From Bedellia somnulentella (taxonomy: Eukaryota > Arthropoda > Insecta > Lepidoptera > Bedelliidae), in contig OY755177.1 of the NCBI GenBank assembly GCA_963576735.1, forward strand, positions 5,084,001 to 5,148,000: DNA of 64,000 nucleotides, in the 5' to 3' direction. The first letter of the stretch is position 1, and each line of letters begins with the position of its first letter. Below the pieces are notes generated by a model. It made no database searches. It was not told the DNA's origin and saw only the letters and a list, made by a program, of their open reading frames with translations. Made by a program: the position numbers and the translations under genes. Shown piece after piece: positions 47,001 through 48,020 of this stretch.

Positions 47001-47085
47001 GTTTGAGCTGTGATGAATTCAAGTTCTCAACATATTCCCCAAGGAACTTGTTCAGCACTTCCACCACCACTGACTCGAACACCAT
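2816..47085 (-). CDS. Vps13: Vps13 (VPS13A/C-type bridge-like lipid transfer protein), exons 1-47, 3' end outside window
   Basis: VPS13 proteins form a long hydrophobic groove that carries bulk phospholipids between organelle membranes at contact sites. Forty-seven exons with GT/AG borders and continuous phase give 7,661 nt (about 2,554 residues). Residues 1-120 are the chorein_N domain ([16 protein letters not shown] start, then [11 protein letters not shown]). Residues 200-1800 form the repeating beta-groove region, including the family block around [12 protein letters not shown] (exon 23). Residues 1800-2500 form the VAB/SHR-BD domain, with its repeat-type asparagines in HNCTGY, VINKLS, QNCLPV, LNKTG, INELP and VNFSD. 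Relatives run about 3,200-3,300 residues, so the APT1/ATG2-C/PH-like end is missing to the left. Several introns contain duplicated scraps of neighbouring exons. Introns not itemised below show nothing I could support. The A/C-type call, rather than B or D, rests on these motifs and is strong. Confidence 0.95.
3241..3389 (-). CDS. Vps13: Vps13 exon 46
   Basis: Residues 2452-2501: [19 protein letters not shown] then [20 protein letters not shown], the last VAB repeat ('aP..ieN.sd..i.f'). Ends in phase 2 (GG|T) at a GTAAGA donor. Confidence 0.94.
3775..3951 (-). mobile_element. SINE-A copy (5'-truncated) with 14-bp target duplication
   Basis: Lies between perfect copies of TAGTTTCTATTATA (3761-3774 and 3952-3965). 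Reads on the minus strand to the family's GCCGTGAGTATATGTATG-type end. It is in Vps13 intron 45. Confidence 0.85.
4162..4308 (-). CDS. Vps13: Vps13 exon 45
   Basis: Residues 2403-2451: [20 protein letters not shown], the '...PfWp' SHR-BD motif, then NTCLKLKNE. Acceptor CTACAG, donor GTAGAT; in phase 0 on both sides. Confidence 0.94.
4824..4961 (-). CDS. Vps13: Vps13 exon 44
   Basis: Residues 2357-2402: [20 protein letters not shown] then a [12 protein letters not shown] end. The repeat Asn is in IINELP. Of two possible GT donors (GTATAA and GTACTG), the second keeps the frame open into exon 45 and completes the Trp of 'W...'. Confidence 0.93.
5287..5490 (-). CDS. Vps13: Vps13 exon 43
   Basis: Residues 2289-2356: [21 protein letters not shown] then [19 protein letters not shown]. 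Matches the '.p.mFs.......k..irv..S.WS..fsldt.G' block of SHR-BD. It follows a 2.9-kb intron. Confidence 0.96.
5491..8396. other. Vps13 intron 43-side gap with no recognised feature
   Basis: A 2.9-kb AT-rich intron between exons 42 and 43. I see no coding exon, RNA gene or recognised repeat; short ORFs here look like chance. Confidence 0.6.
8397..8609 (-). CDS. Vps13: Vps13 exon 42
   Basis: Residues 2218-2288, ending [20 protein letters not shown], the SHR-BD hallmark 'i.iysPyWi.NkTglpl'. In phase 0 on both sides. Confidence 0.96.
8918..9090 (-). mobile_element. SINE-B fragment (3' part)
   Basis: Carries the family's CCCCGAAGGGGTTGGCAGAG and TCACGTGATAGGGGGCAGG blocks and an ATAAC-repeat tail. 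The tRNA-like head is missing. In the intron between Vps13 exons 41 and 42. Confidence 0.75.
9149..9373 (-). CDS. Vps13: Vps13 exon 41
   Basis: Residues 2143-2217: [19 protein letters not shown], the conserved 'i.l.pp....N.LP..i' with the repeat Asn, then [19 protein letters not shown]. In phase 0 on both sides; donor GTATGT. Confidence 0.95.
9602..9720 (-). CDS. Vps13: Vps13 exon 40
   Basis: Residues 2103-2142: [21 protein letters not shown] then [13 protein letters not shown]. Matches the 'p..W..l' segment of the second VAB repeat. Ends in phase 0 at GTAATA. Confidence 0.9.
10070..10232 (-). CDS. Vps13: Vps13 exon 39
   Basis: Residues 2049-2103: [19 protein letters not shown] then [23 protein letters not shown] repeat start ('.i.N.l...i.v') with 'p.....vPl'. 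Acceptor TTGCAG, donor GTGAGT. Confidence 0.93.
10561..10722 (-). CDS. Vps13: Vps13 exon 38
   Basis: Residues 1995-2048: [19 protein letters not shown] then [17 protein letters not shown]. Corresponds to the 'v.v...g....l....' strands that close VAB repeat 1. In phase 0 on both sides. Confidence 0.92.
10934..11039 (-). CDS. Vps13: Vps13 exon 37
   Basis: Residues 1959-1994: [16 protein letters not shown] then [10 protein letters not shown]. Matches '..i.pg...pl......' in the first VAB repeat. Ends in phase 0 at a GTTAAT donor. Confidence 0.9.
11064..11490 (-). mobile_element. RTE LINE 3' fragment
   Basis: Decayed end of the RTE ORF. It includes [20 protein letters not shown] and [20 protein letters not shown], continuing to [16 protein letters not shown]. 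An internal deletion joins the VRNDVI region to the earlier WVWQK region. In Vps13 intron 36. Confidence 0.8.
11615..11755 (+). mobile_element. RTE LINE 3' end, opposite orientation to its neighbour
   Basis: Decayed copy of the element's last ~140 bases, ending TCTCTGCCTGCCCC and GGCGTGAGTATG. Together with the minus fragment next to it, it again gives an RTE piece with an inverted end. Confidence 0.7.
11839..11969 (-). CDS. Vps13: Vps13 exon 36 (start of the VAB domain)
   Basis: Residues 1916-1959: [20 protein letters not shown]. The 'aPy.i.N.tG..i' motif is the first VAB repeat with its conserved Asn. Acceptor TTCCAG, donor GTTTGT. Confidence 0.93.
11988..12232 (-). mobile_element. SINE-A, near full length
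   Basis: Reads, on the minus strand, from GCTGTGTAGTGTCGGCTTAG to GGGATTTATAGCCGTGAG and an ATGT tail. About 245 bp, with AT-rich matching flanks (TATAATAT). Confidence 0.8.
12439..12519 (-). CDS. Vps13: Vps13 exon 35
   Basis: Residues 1889-1915: [16 protein letters not shown] and a polar linker. A small exon whose borders (TTGCAG acceptor, GTAAGT donor) and zero phase fit both neighbours. Confidence 0.88.
12671..12835 (-). CDS. Vps13: Vps13 exon 34
   Basis: Residues 1834-1888: a variable Pro/Gln-rich start ([15 protein letters not shown]) then [19 protein letters not shown], the 'l.iss...l.inlt' segment. In phase 0 on both sides. Confidence 0.92.
12995..13195 (-). mobile_element. RTE LINE 3' fragment, decayed
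   Basis: Shares the order of the family's last 200 bases (CTATCGATCG, CTGGCAAACC, ATCAATCTTTTCATA, CTATTTGATC) with many changes. In Vps13 intron 33. Confidence 0.7.
13246..13383 (-). CDS. Vps13: Vps13 exon 33
   Basis: Residues 1788-1833: [20 protein letters not shown] then [10 protein letters not shown]. The 'yyN.....wEPliEp' and 'W.l.l' motifs mark the groove-to-VAB transition of all VPS13 proteins. Confidence 0.96.
13437..13520 (-). mobile_element. SINE-A 3' fragment
   Basis: Contains ACATATACTCACGG, GAAGGGGTAGCTAGA and AAATTCCTC of the SINE-A 3' end, decayed. Confidence 0.6.
13565..13755 (+). mobile_element. SINE-A fragment, opposite orientation
   Basis: Decayed plus-strand copy: GCCCCAGTTTC, GGGCGATAGGG, GAGACCCATTACCAAC and ATTTATAGCCGTG in the family order. 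Faces the fragment at 13437. Confidence 0.65.
13920..14116 (-). CDS. Vps13: Vps13 exon 32
   Basis: Residues 1722-1787: an acidic Pro/Glu loop ([13 protein letters not shown]) followed by [19 protein letters not shown] and VKNWSSD, matching '..tleag.g....P.l..... .v.nWss'. In phase 0 at the end; donor GTGAGT. Confidence 0.93.
14514..14663 (-). CDS. Vps13: Vps13 exon 31
   Basis: Residues 1672-1722: [19 protein letters not shown] then [19 protein letters not shown], where [12 protein letters not shown] sequence is typical of metazoan VPS13A/C. The donor lies before a GTATGT. Confidence 0.92.
15040..15212 (-). pseudogene. Partial copy of Vps13 exon 30 with a lost donor
   Basis: About 165 bases match the 3' part of exon 30. 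The splice border is destroyed: where the parent reads ACTAAC|CTGGCGAC on the plus strand, the copy reads ACTAAGATGGCGAC. Substitutions scatter through it. It is a dead duplicate inside intron 30. Confidence 0.85.
15239..15461 (-). CDS. Vps13: Vps13 exon 30
   Basis: Residues 1598-1672: [20 protein letters not shown], then [19 protein letters not shown], then [13 protein letters not shown] ('iL.P..i'). A partial copy without a donor lies just to the left. Confidence 0.93.
15729..15869 (-). CDS. Vps13: Vps13 exon 29
   Basis: Residues 1551-1597, with [16 protein letters not shown], the conserved 'i..PeI.lve......ALvl' segment of VPS13. In phase 0 on both sides; acceptor AACAG, donor GTAAGT. Confidence 0.93.
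16145..16365. other. GC-rich unassigned intronic segment
   Basis: Unusually GC-rich for this locus, with a TGTGTGTGTG run near 16275. It lies between Vps13 exons 28 and 29. It encodes only a chance ORF and is probably an old mobile-element remnant, but no family is recognised. Confidence 0.3.
16469..16629 (-). CDS. Vps13: Vps13 exon 28
   Basis: Residues 1497-1550: [19 protein letters not shown], the family's 'v..f...l.p.....l..f' segment. A Gly/Ser-rich loop follows ([14 protein letters not shown]). Donor GTGAGT. Confidence 0.92.
16979..17094 (-). CDS. Vps13: Vps13 exon 27
   Basis: Residues 1458-1497: [19 protein letters not shown] then [13 protein letters not shown]. Acceptor ATCTAG, donor GTAAGT; the split AG|A and A|TC codons join exons 26 and 28. 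Confidence 0.9.
17323..17865. mobile_element. Terminal-inverted-repeat DNA element with 7-bp target duplication
   Basis: Ends are CCATAGATGTACT and its reverse complement, flanked by TTTCAAA on both sides (17316-17322 and 17866-17872). The 543-bp interior has no intact coding region. A 7-8-bp duplication fits several cut-and-paste groups; the superfamily is unassigned. Confidence 0.7.
18068..18255 (-). CDS. Vps13: Vps13 exon 26
   Basis: Residues 1396-1458: an acidic start ([17 protein letters not shown]) then [20 protein letters not shown] and [12 protein letters not shown]. Only this copy has both splice sites. Two decayed copies lie to its right. Confidence 0.93.
18481..18618 (-). pseudogene. 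Broken copy of Vps13 exon 26 (copy 1)
   Basis: Matches the 5' two-thirds of exon 26 in order, but a TAA interrupts the frame at the position of DLARF. The end with the donor site is missing. The flanking intron copy to the right (ACAGTTTGTGTCCATT) is also duplicated from the parent's intron at 18419. Confidence 0.85.
18786..19224. mobile_element. DNA-transposon-like element with short terminal inverted repeats
   Basis: The ends carry GGCTATTTGACT (18786-18797) and its reverse complement (19213-19224). The interior is AT-rich with no coding sequence and has another GGCTATTT copy near 18961. It lies between the two decayed exon 26 copies. No target duplication is clear, so the superfamily is unassigned. 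Confidence 0.55.
19243..19383 (-). pseudogene. Broken copy of Vps13 exon 26 (copy 2)
   Basis: Matches the 5' two-thirds of exon 26 with a small in-frame deletion in the acidic stretch and about 15-20 base changes. It stays open up to MTFMLLM and then diverges before the donor site. No valid donor is present, so it is presumed non-functional. Confidence 0.8.
19781..20044 (-). CDS. Vps13: Vps13 exon 25
   Basis: Residues 1308-1395: [19 protein letters not shown] ('l...dY..l...l..Nl'), then a Lys/Pro/Ser-rich disordered loop ([16 protein letters not shown]), then strands ending [11 protein letters not shown]. The loop is a common position for variable insertions in VPS13. Confidence 0.94.
20275..20490 (-). 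CDS. Vps13: Vps13 exon 24
   Basis: Residues 1236-1307: [15 protein letters not shown], then [20 protein letters not shown] and ending [10 protein letters not shown]. This is the conserved 'd...l.l..l.l' to 'l.v.v.RNL.' segment of VPS13. In phase 0 on both sides. Confidence 0.94.
20706..20937. mobile_element. MITE with ~85-bp terminal inverted repeats
   Basis: Nearly the whole element is a fold-back. The left arm starts AGGGCAGAAACTGCGTTACG and the right arm is its imperfect reverse complement, ending CTGCCCT. The short central loop includes GACTGCTCGTC. It is GC-richer than the surrounding intron (Vps13 intron 23) and has no ORF of its own. Confidence 0.8.
20981..21220 (-). CDS. Vps13: Vps13 exon 23
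   Basis: Residues 1156-1235. Contains [17 protein letters not shown] and [16 protein letters not shown], the strongest VPS13 signature after the N-terminus ('l.aP.ivvP..s.s'). An Ala-rich helix lies between them. In phase 0 on both sides; donor GTAAGT. Confidence 0.96.
21405..21535 (+). mobile_element. tRNA-like element (single-arm copy)
   Basis: A tRNA-like cloverleaf (21438-21510: A-box TAGCTTAATTGG, B-box GGTTCGATCCC, pairing acceptor ends) lies between AATAAATAAAGGAAAG and CCTTTATTTATT, which form a terminal inverted repeat. The anticodon stem is distorted by one extra base. Treated as a mobile element, not a working tRNA. Confidence 0.65.
21769..21924 (-). CDS. Vps13: Vps13 exon 22
   Basis: Residues 1104-1155: [20 protein letters not shown] then [16 protein letters not shown], matching the family's 'l..l.i.fl..f...l' stretch immediately before DFL.NF. 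In phase 0 on both sides. Confidence 0.93.
22335..22570 (-). CDS. Vps13: Vps13 exon 21
   Basis: Residues 1025-1103. Contains [17 protein letters not shown] and [17 protein letters not shown], repeat-groove strands well conserved in VPS13 ('l.a.l..v.v....'). Acceptor TCACAG, donor GTAAAT. Confidence 0.93.
23020..23134 (-). CDS. Vps13: Vps13 exon 20
   Basis: Residues 987-1025: a linker with an acidic run ([20 protein letters not shown]), where VPS13A/C proteins place their ER-binding FFAT motif. The match here to FFAT is weak. Acceptor TTCCAG, donor GTAAGT. Confidence 0.9.
23247..23340 (-). mobile_element. RTE LINE 3' scrap
   Basis: Decayed end: GGGGTAGGCAAATACTATCG, CTGGCCAACCTCTTGAGC and AGCACATTATCTATTTGGA. 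In Vps13 intron 19. Confidence 0.65.
23391..23528 (-). CDS. Vps13: Vps13 exon 19
   Basis: Residues 941-986: [17 protein letters not shown] then [18 protein letters not shown], matching 'v....i......L.v.......l'. In phase 0 on both sides; acceptor TTAAAG, donor GTATGT. Confidence 0.92.
23889..24140 (+). mobile_element. Inverted 3' end of the RTE LINE with (ATGT)n tail
   Basis: Encodes the ORF end ([32 protein letters not shown], then SAYPNGN and stop). The short GGCGTGAGTATATGTATG end and a run of ATGT units follow. This is the 3' terminus missing from the minus-strand RT segment next to it. Confidence 0.85.
24141..25680 (-). CDS. RTE-type LINE reverse transcriptase (5'-truncated)
   Basis: The open frame encodes an RT without the upstream endonuclease. 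Motifs in order from the right: [44 protein letters not shown] (first catalytic Asp), [16 protein letters not shown] and YADDQVLL (24773-24784, catalytic Asp pair). A C-terminal block follows with [18 protein letters not shown] and MLRWFGH. That C-terminal block is typical of RTE-group elements in insects. The true coding end is displaced by the inversion; after 24141 the frame runs into simple repeat. The open reading frame suggests a recent insertion. Confidence 0.85.
25855..26099 (-). CDS. Vps13: Vps13 exon 18
   Basis: Residues 859-940. Contains [15 protein letters not shown] and [18 protein letters not shown], matching the family block '..G..v.....d..v...L..i.i.D'. The next intron carries the RTE LINE. 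Confidence 0.92.
26134..26392 (+). mobile_element. SINE-A with 11-bp target duplication
   Basis: Full-length plus-strand copy from GCCGTGTAGTGTCGGC to GCCGTGAGTATATGTTATG. It lies between TAATGAAGATT repeats (26123-26133 and 26393-26403). In Vps13 intron 17. Confidence 0.88.
26468..26750 (-). mobile_element. SINE-B, nearly complete, with tRNA-like head
   Basis: On the minus strand the head reads GATAGCTCAGTGGGGAGAAC (A-box type) with GGGTTCACATC as a decayed B-box. The family body follows: TTAAGTCATATGTGTGG-like, then TCACGTGA blocks. Confidence 0.75.
26780..26930 (-). CDS. Vps13: Vps13 exon 17
   Basis: Residues 809-859: a polar, likely disordered stretch ([19 protein letters not shown]) ending with [14 protein letters not shown], where groove strands resume. 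Acceptor TCTTAG, donor GTAAGT. Confidence 0.9.
26952..27202 (-). mobile_element. SINE-A with 11-bp target duplication
   Basis: Minus-strand copy between AATACGAATTA repeats (26941-26951 and 27203-27213). In Vps13 intron 16. Confidence 0.88.
27214..27416 (+). mobile_element. SINE-A, 5'-truncated, facing its neighbour
   Basis: Begins about 10 bases after the right-hand target repeat of the preceding SINE-A, in the opposite direction. More diverged (GGGCTTCTGTTAAGTGG), so the two form an inverted pair of different ages. Confidence 0.75.
27695..27758 (-). CDS. Vps13: Vps13 exon 16
   Basis: A short exon for residues 787-808 ([21 protein letters not shown]). It is the shortest exon in the window and is supported by frame continuity from exon 15 (split AG|A) into exon 17. 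Acceptor TTCCAG, donor GTATAT. Confidence 0.88.
27794..27945 (+). mobile_element. Helitron 3' fragment
   Basis: Ends with the Lepidoptera Helitron terminus GTCTGTCGGGTCGGCTAG followed by T. Upstream is the usual ACTTAACCGATCATCATGAA block. The 5' end is missing. Confidence 0.75.
28041..28167 (-). pseudogene. Partial copy of Vps13 exon 15 (3' part plus donor)
   Basis: About 122 bases nearly identical to the end of exon 15, including the GTAAT donor, with an open frame and a few replacements ([12 protein letters not shown] for [12 protein letters not shown]). An RTE LINE 3' end (28170-28372) lies between copy and parent, so the copy has no acceptor of its own and is presumed silent. Confidence 0.8.
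28170..28372 (-). mobile_element. RTE LINE 3' fragment
   Basis: Last ~200 bases of the RTE element, starting CTTACGCTATTAGTTCCCAT on the plus strand. It directly separates Vps13 exon 15 from its partial copy. Confidence 0.8.
28419..28612 (-). CDS. Vps13: Vps13 exon 15
   Basis: Residues 723-787: [15 protein letters not shown] through [17 protein letters not shown] and ending [10 protein letters not shown] partial copy of the 3' two-thirds lies to the left. This copy is the one with a proper acceptor (CCACAG) and frame continuity with exon 14. Confidence 0.92.
29270..29447 (-). CDS. Vps13: Vps13 exon 14
   Basis: Residues 663-722, including [15 protein letters not shown] and a tyrosine-containing end ([14 protein letters not shown]) that matches the 'YD.f...l...q' block of the family. 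Ends in phase 0 at a GTGCAT donor. Confidence 0.9.
29480..29740 (+). mobile_element. 3' end of another non-LTR element
   Basis: Contains TGGACCGACGATTTTC, AAGGTTGCGGGAAGCTGATG and AGCAGTGGACGCCTATTGG, ending in GATGATGATA. This is a 3' terminus common in Lepidoptera LINEs; two short scraps of the same end occur near 18320 and 19435. In Vps13 intron 13. Confidence 0.65.
29775..29945 (-). mobile_element. SINE-A, decayed
   Basis: Retains AGCCTCGG, TTTTGGAAG, TTAGTCACCTCTAACGACACC and TCTAAGCCAACATTATACAGCC in family order, with many changes. Confidence 0.6.
30032..30184 (-). CDS. Vps13: Vps13 exon 13
   Basis: Residues 612-663: a helix ([16 protein letters not shown]) followed by [18 protein letters not shown], the conserved 'd..i.a P.iivP' groove segment. 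Acceptor TTTCAG, donor GTAAGT. Confidence 0.93.
30698..30821 (-). CDS. Vps13: Vps13 exon 12
   Basis: Residues 571-612. Contains [18 protein letters not shown] and INVFKVPSD, the family block 'PL.I.Y....I..V..FF'. Acceptor TTCCAG, donor GTAAGT. Confidence 0.93.
31434..31567 (-). CDS. Vps13: Vps13 exon 11
   Basis: Residues 526-571: [17 protein letters not shown] and following, a beta-groove repeat strand pattern. Acceptor TTATAG, donor GTAAGT; ends in phase 1. Confidence 0.92.
31931..32049 (-). pseudogene. Tandem partial copy of Vps13 exon 10 (3' half plus donor)
   Basis: Matches the last ~115 bases of exon 10 and its GTAAG donor with a handful of changes, and stays open for ~37 codons (for example DGN for DGD, DTSALG for DTVALG). 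No convincing acceptor precedes it: upstream on the minus strand the sequence passes straight into intron DNA. It is probably a non-functional duplicate inside intron 10. Confidence 0.8.
32095..32332 (-). CDS. Vps13: Vps13 exon 10
   Basis: Residues 447-526. Starts [19 protein letters not shown] and ends [13 protein letters not shown] tandem partial copy of its 3' half, with donor, lies 46 bp to the left. This full-length exon keeps frame with exons 9 and 11, so it is taken as the functional one. Confidence 0.93.
32912..33070 (+). mobile_element. SINE-A 3' part
   Basis: Decayed plus-strand copy: GGGTGATGCTGTAGA, CCAAAAGTGGCAGAGGAATT and GGGGATTTATAGCC, in Vps13 intron 9. Confidence 0.7.
33088..33190 (-). 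CDS. Vps13: Vps13 exon 9
   Basis: Residues 413-447. Contains [12 protein letters not shown], the WFGWF motif found after the first helical stretch in VPS13 proteins. Acceptor GACAG, donor GTAAGT; ends in phase 1. Confidence 0.93.
33372..33621 (-). mobile_element. SINE-A with 7-bp target duplication
   Basis: Full-length minus-strand copy between AAGGTGT repeats (33365-33371 and 33622-33628). In Vps13 intron 8. Confidence 0.82.
33640..34425 (+). mobile_element. SINE-B interrupted by a TIR element
   Basis: The SINE-B body (GTGTGGTTAAATTATC, AACGGTGAGAGATAAC, GTGGGTACTCTGAAC) breaks off near 33880 and resumes at 34377 (ATTAGTACCCCTGACACC and CTTTGGGGATATACGG). The intervening 496 bp are a separate insertion. 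Confidence 0.7.
33881..34376. mobile_element. DNA element with perfect 20-bp terminal inverted repeats
   Basis: The left end AATTCGGTATGCAAAGTTTT is repeated exactly, inverted, at 34357-34376. An inner inverted pair (GCTGATTACAAAAC and GTTTTGTAATCAGC) lies at 34109-34122 and 34333-34346. There is no coding region. Nested in a SINE-B copy, so younger than it. No target duplication was recognised. Confidence 0.7.
34477..34614 (-). CDS. Vps13: Vps13 exon 8
   Basis: Residues 367-412: [15 protein letters not shown] followed by a basic-acidic helix ending [14 protein letters not shown]. In phase 0 on both sides. Acceptor TTTCAG, donor GTAATT. Confidence 0.92.
34935..35430 (+). mobile_element. Non-autonomous Helitron with a nested SINE-B
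   Basis: Starts A|TCTATGTATATAAAAG and ends GAAGCCGGGTCGG...CTAG|T, the A/T insertion pattern of Helitrons. Same family as the 202-bp intact copy at 42660. The middle (35050-35352) is a SINE-B. Its 3' end touches Vps13 exon 7. Confidence 0.78.
35050..35352 (+). mobile_element. SINE-B nested in a Helitron
   Basis: Head GACATGATAGTCCAGTGGGT, body ATATGTGTGGTTAATTTATC and GATGGCGCTGCCATGTGAG, tail GGCGTGAACATTTATGTTATG. Part of the B-box region is deleted after GCCCGAAAAC. Confidence 0.8.
35452..35599 (-). CDS. Vps13: Vps13 exon 7
   Basis: Residues 317-366, rich in Trp and Arg ([19 protein letters not shown], then [16 protein letters not shown]). This is the W-rich 'WWKYA' block of VPS13. The left border lies just inside the 3' end of a Helitron. 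Confidence 0.93.
35954..36152 (-). CDS. Vps13: Vps13 exon 6
   Basis: Residues 251-317, [19 protein letters not shown] through [19 protein letters not shown], matching the family's 'P.I.A...LN' and 'L...QY.DI' blocks. Donor GTTTGT, acceptor TTCCAG. Confidence 0.93.
36420..36540 (+). mobile_element. SINE-B scrap
   Basis: Decayed core: CATCGTGAGGAGCCCCA, CACTGTCTTGACCAAACGT and GACAATATACGTCG in the family order. Confidence 0.45.
36576..36714 (-). CDS. Vps13: Vps13 exon 5
   Basis: Residues 205-251, [19 protein letters not shown] and following. The LxxLAIYW-type motif is typical of this region. The donor is GTGCGT, a weaker but valid site. Confidence 0.92.
36755..36992 (-). mobile_element. SINE-B, decayed, head present
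   Basis: Minus-strand copy with GGTACTAATACTTCTGAACA, TTACTTAAGAAAAGAC and a tRNA-like head region (GGATTTGAATCCC as B-box). In Vps13 intron 4. Confidence 0.65.
37175..38196 (-). mobile_element. Helitron with an internal (GTCT)n tract
   Basis: Read on the minus strand, it starts TCTATACTTATAATAAA and ends GAAGCTGGGCCCGATCCACTAG, with A and T at the insertion borders. It includes a (GACA)n microsatellite (37972-38074). Such tracts are typical of Lepidoptera Helitrons. In Vps13 intron 4; two overlapping tract ORFs are meaningless. Confidence 0.75.
37972..38074. repeat. (GACA)n microsatellite
   Basis: About 25 near-perfect tetranucleotide units with one GACG variant, inside the Helitron. Confidence 0.95.
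38245..38350 (+). mobile_element. SINE-A 3' scrap
   Basis: Decayed: CTGAGGAATTTGTTATTCC, GAAGCTCTAGCTATCCC, GGATTTATAGCTGTTAG. In Vps13 intron 4. Confidence 0.55.
38433..38662 (-). CDS. Vps13: Vps13 exon 4
   Basis: Residues 128-204, with the conserved block [18 protein letters not shown], in which IHIRYED is a VPS13 signature. Ends the chorein_N region. Acceptor TTTCAG, donor GTGAGA; ends in phase 0. Confidence 0.95.
38763..38893. mobile_element. Small fold-back MITE
   Basis: Two ~55-bp arms are imperfect inverted copies (GAATTGAGTATTTTAGCTGA versus TCAGCTTGAATACTCAATTC; AACTTAAGTATCGTT versus AACGATACTTAAGT). About 130 bp in Vps13 intron 3. Confidence 0.7.
39205..39399 (-). CDS. Vps13: Vps13 exon 3
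   Basis: Residues 63-128. Carries the chorein_N hallmark [18 protein letters not shown] and a charged helix ([19 protein letters not shown]). The helix follows this motif in animal VPS13A/C. Acceptor CTACAG, donor GGTTAG. Confidence 0.95.
39972..40232. mobile_element. GC-rich MITE
   Basis: Ends AAAAGCGCAATACACA and, inverted, TGTGTATTGCGCCTTTTT; interior rich in CCGGCGGCCCGGCG-like blocks repeated several times. About 260 bp in the long Vps13 intron 2, with GC content far above its surroundings. Confidence 0.7.
40233..41304. other. Vps13 intron 2, no recognised feature
   Basis: AT-rich intron sequence; no exon or repeat recognised. Confidence 0.5.
41305..41560 (+). mobile_element. SINE-A with 12-bp target duplication
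   Basis: Full-length plus-strand copy between GTCTATTGATAT repeats (41293-41304 and 41561-41572). In Vps13 intron 2. Confidence 0.88.
41671..41866 (-). mobile_element. SINE-A, decayed
   Basis: Retains ATACATACATATAAATAACGG, GAAAGTTGAGTGGGAAAGA, TCAGCCACATCACCCA and GCTATTCTAAGAC in order. Confidence 0.6.
41866..42047 (+). mobile_element. Helitron, decayed
   Basis: 5' ACTATATATAAACACG start and a 3' end reading GTCTGTCGGGTCAGATAG, where the terminal CTAG has mutated to ATAG. Confidence 0.6.
42660..42861 (+). mobile_element. Intact 202-bp non-autonomous Helitron
   Basis: A|TC start (TCTATATATATAAAAG) and CTAG|T end (GAAGCCGGGGCGGTCAACTAG), inserted between A and T. No coding sequence; mobilised in trans if at all. 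In Vps13 intron 2. Confidence 0.8.
43044..43291 (-). mobile_element. SINE-A with 12-bp target duplication
   Basis: Minus-strand copy between AAGACAGTAATA repeats (43032-43043 and 43292-43303). In Vps13 intron 2. Confidence 0.88.
43425..44005 (-). mobile_element. RTE LINE fragment, decayed
   Basis: Covers the C-terminal part of the RT ORF back to the VNVDKTK region, with many frameshifts and a ~45-bp insertion near 43725. The extreme 3' end is missing. Confidence 0.75.
44270..44560 (-). mobile_element. SINE-B, decayed, with head
   Basis: Plus-strand order AGAAGGGGTGGTAGAG, CCCACATTTTGCTTG, TGACTTAAGAAAAGACTC, GGATTTGAACTCGCG and CCCACTAAGCTATCAAGG; the last parts are the tRNA-like B and A boxes inverted. 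Confidence 0.7.
45079..45210 (+). mobile_element. RTE LINE 3' end
   Basis: Last ~130 bases, including GATGTAAACGAAGCTAGAGA and TCTCTGCCTACCCCAATGG, with (ATGT)n tail. In Vps13 intron 2, close to exon 2. Confidence 0.82.
45270..45356 (-). CDS. Vps13: Vps13 exon 2
   Basis: Residues 34-63 of the chorein_N domain, including [20 protein letters not shown]. The donor is G|GTAAGTAAAG and the acceptor is a TTTTAG at the right end. Phase 1 on both sides joins exon 1 (WGG) to exon 3 (GKLVLKIPW). Confidence 0.93.
45357..46985. other. Vps13 intron 1, no recognised feature
   Basis: A 1.6-kb AT-rich first intron; no exon, RNA gene or clear repeat seen. Confidence 0.55.
46986..47085 (-). CDS. Vps13: Vps13 exon 1 (start codon exon)
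   Basis: Encodes residues 1-33 plus one base. The start ATG is at 47083-47085 and the peptide begins [18 protein letters not shown], the near-invariant VPS13 N-terminus, which fixes the start. The donor reads G|GTAAGAAATG. A perfect 10-bp hairpin sits two bases upstream of the ATG. Confidence 0.95.
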
Positions 47086-47087
47086 CT

Positions 47088-47110
47088 TCGGATAACACTT
47101 TGTTATCCGA
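47088..47110 (-). promoter_or_regulatory. Hairpin in the Vps13 5' leader, 2 bases before the ATG
   Basis: Perfect 10-bp inverted repeat (TCGGATAACA and TGTTATCCGA) with a 3-base loop. On the transcript it ends AG-ATG. It could hinder scanning ribosomes or bind a GATA-type factor as DNA. The structure is seen; any function is inference. Confidence 0.5.
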
Positions 47111-47509
47111 TCAAAAACACAATATTATTGTTATGATTAGACTGTTATGTCATTATCATTTCTAATTTCATGTTATGAAGCATGTAGTTATTGTTGATAT
47201 ACAAAATAAAATAGTAATGATAACTCTTATAAATAGAGCTGCTTTCTCCCTAAAATAACAATATTTTGAAAACTGTTATTCACATAGAAATAAAGCGCAG
47301 TTCTCACTTCTTTTCCTTTTCTATTACTTCAATTCAAACAAAAAGTAAAATATGCCATCTGTCATTTGGGATCAGTGTCAACTGTCATAGTTATAATAAT
47401 GTGTCACTTTCTGCGTCAAAGTGACACTGACACAACACAAGCAGATACATAAAGGCACGTTTACACTTATTCAACATACACACATAATATCACTCCATTA
47501 GTATACTTT
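47111..47509 (-). promoter_or_regulatory. Putative Vps13 promoter / 5' leader region
   Basis: The region directly upstream of the first coding exon. No TATA box or initiator could be placed with confidence. A CGTCAAAGTGACACTGACAC stretch near 47415-47434 is GC-richer than its surroundings. Confidence 0.3.
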
Positions 47510-48020
47510 ACTTTCTACGATCCTGGCAAACCTATTAAGTGCTTTACAATGGTAAATCTTTTCATACATGTTCTTTTTCATGCTTAATGCAGACGTCTGA
47601 AATATTGAGAATTCAAGAGCATAAAGCATAAATGAAATTGATTAATGTAAACGAAGCTCAAGAGGTGTGCCAGGATAATTTAAAGTGGCAGTCGATAGCT
47701 TCTGCTTTCCTTAATATGACTAAATTATAAATATGTGCGGGATGTATATCTTCTCTGTGGCTTTGAAATTCTTTCATGGATGACTGTCTGATAGAATACG
47801 TAGAATAGGTGATTTCTGAGCCTCTTATATGCTCATCATCAAGTTTTACCTGCAAAGTCAGTTGAAAAATTATAAGAGATAATGAATTTTCATATGTGTT
47901 ATTTGAAAGAAAGGGAATGAGGGGGAAAATGTATAAAACTATAGTTTTTGAGAGAGAGGAGAATATGACAGAATGCGTGATTGAGATTGACGGTAACGTA
48001 GACAGAGAATTACAATAGAC
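47510..48020. mobile_element. Cluster of RTE LINE scraps in both orientations
   Basis: Minus-strand 3' scrap (47510-47600), plus-strand 3' scrap (47615-47725; AACGAAGCTCAAGAGGT) and a plus-strand internal piece (47910-48020) matching [20 protein letters not shown] and CVIAIDG. All are decayed. Confidence 0.65.
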
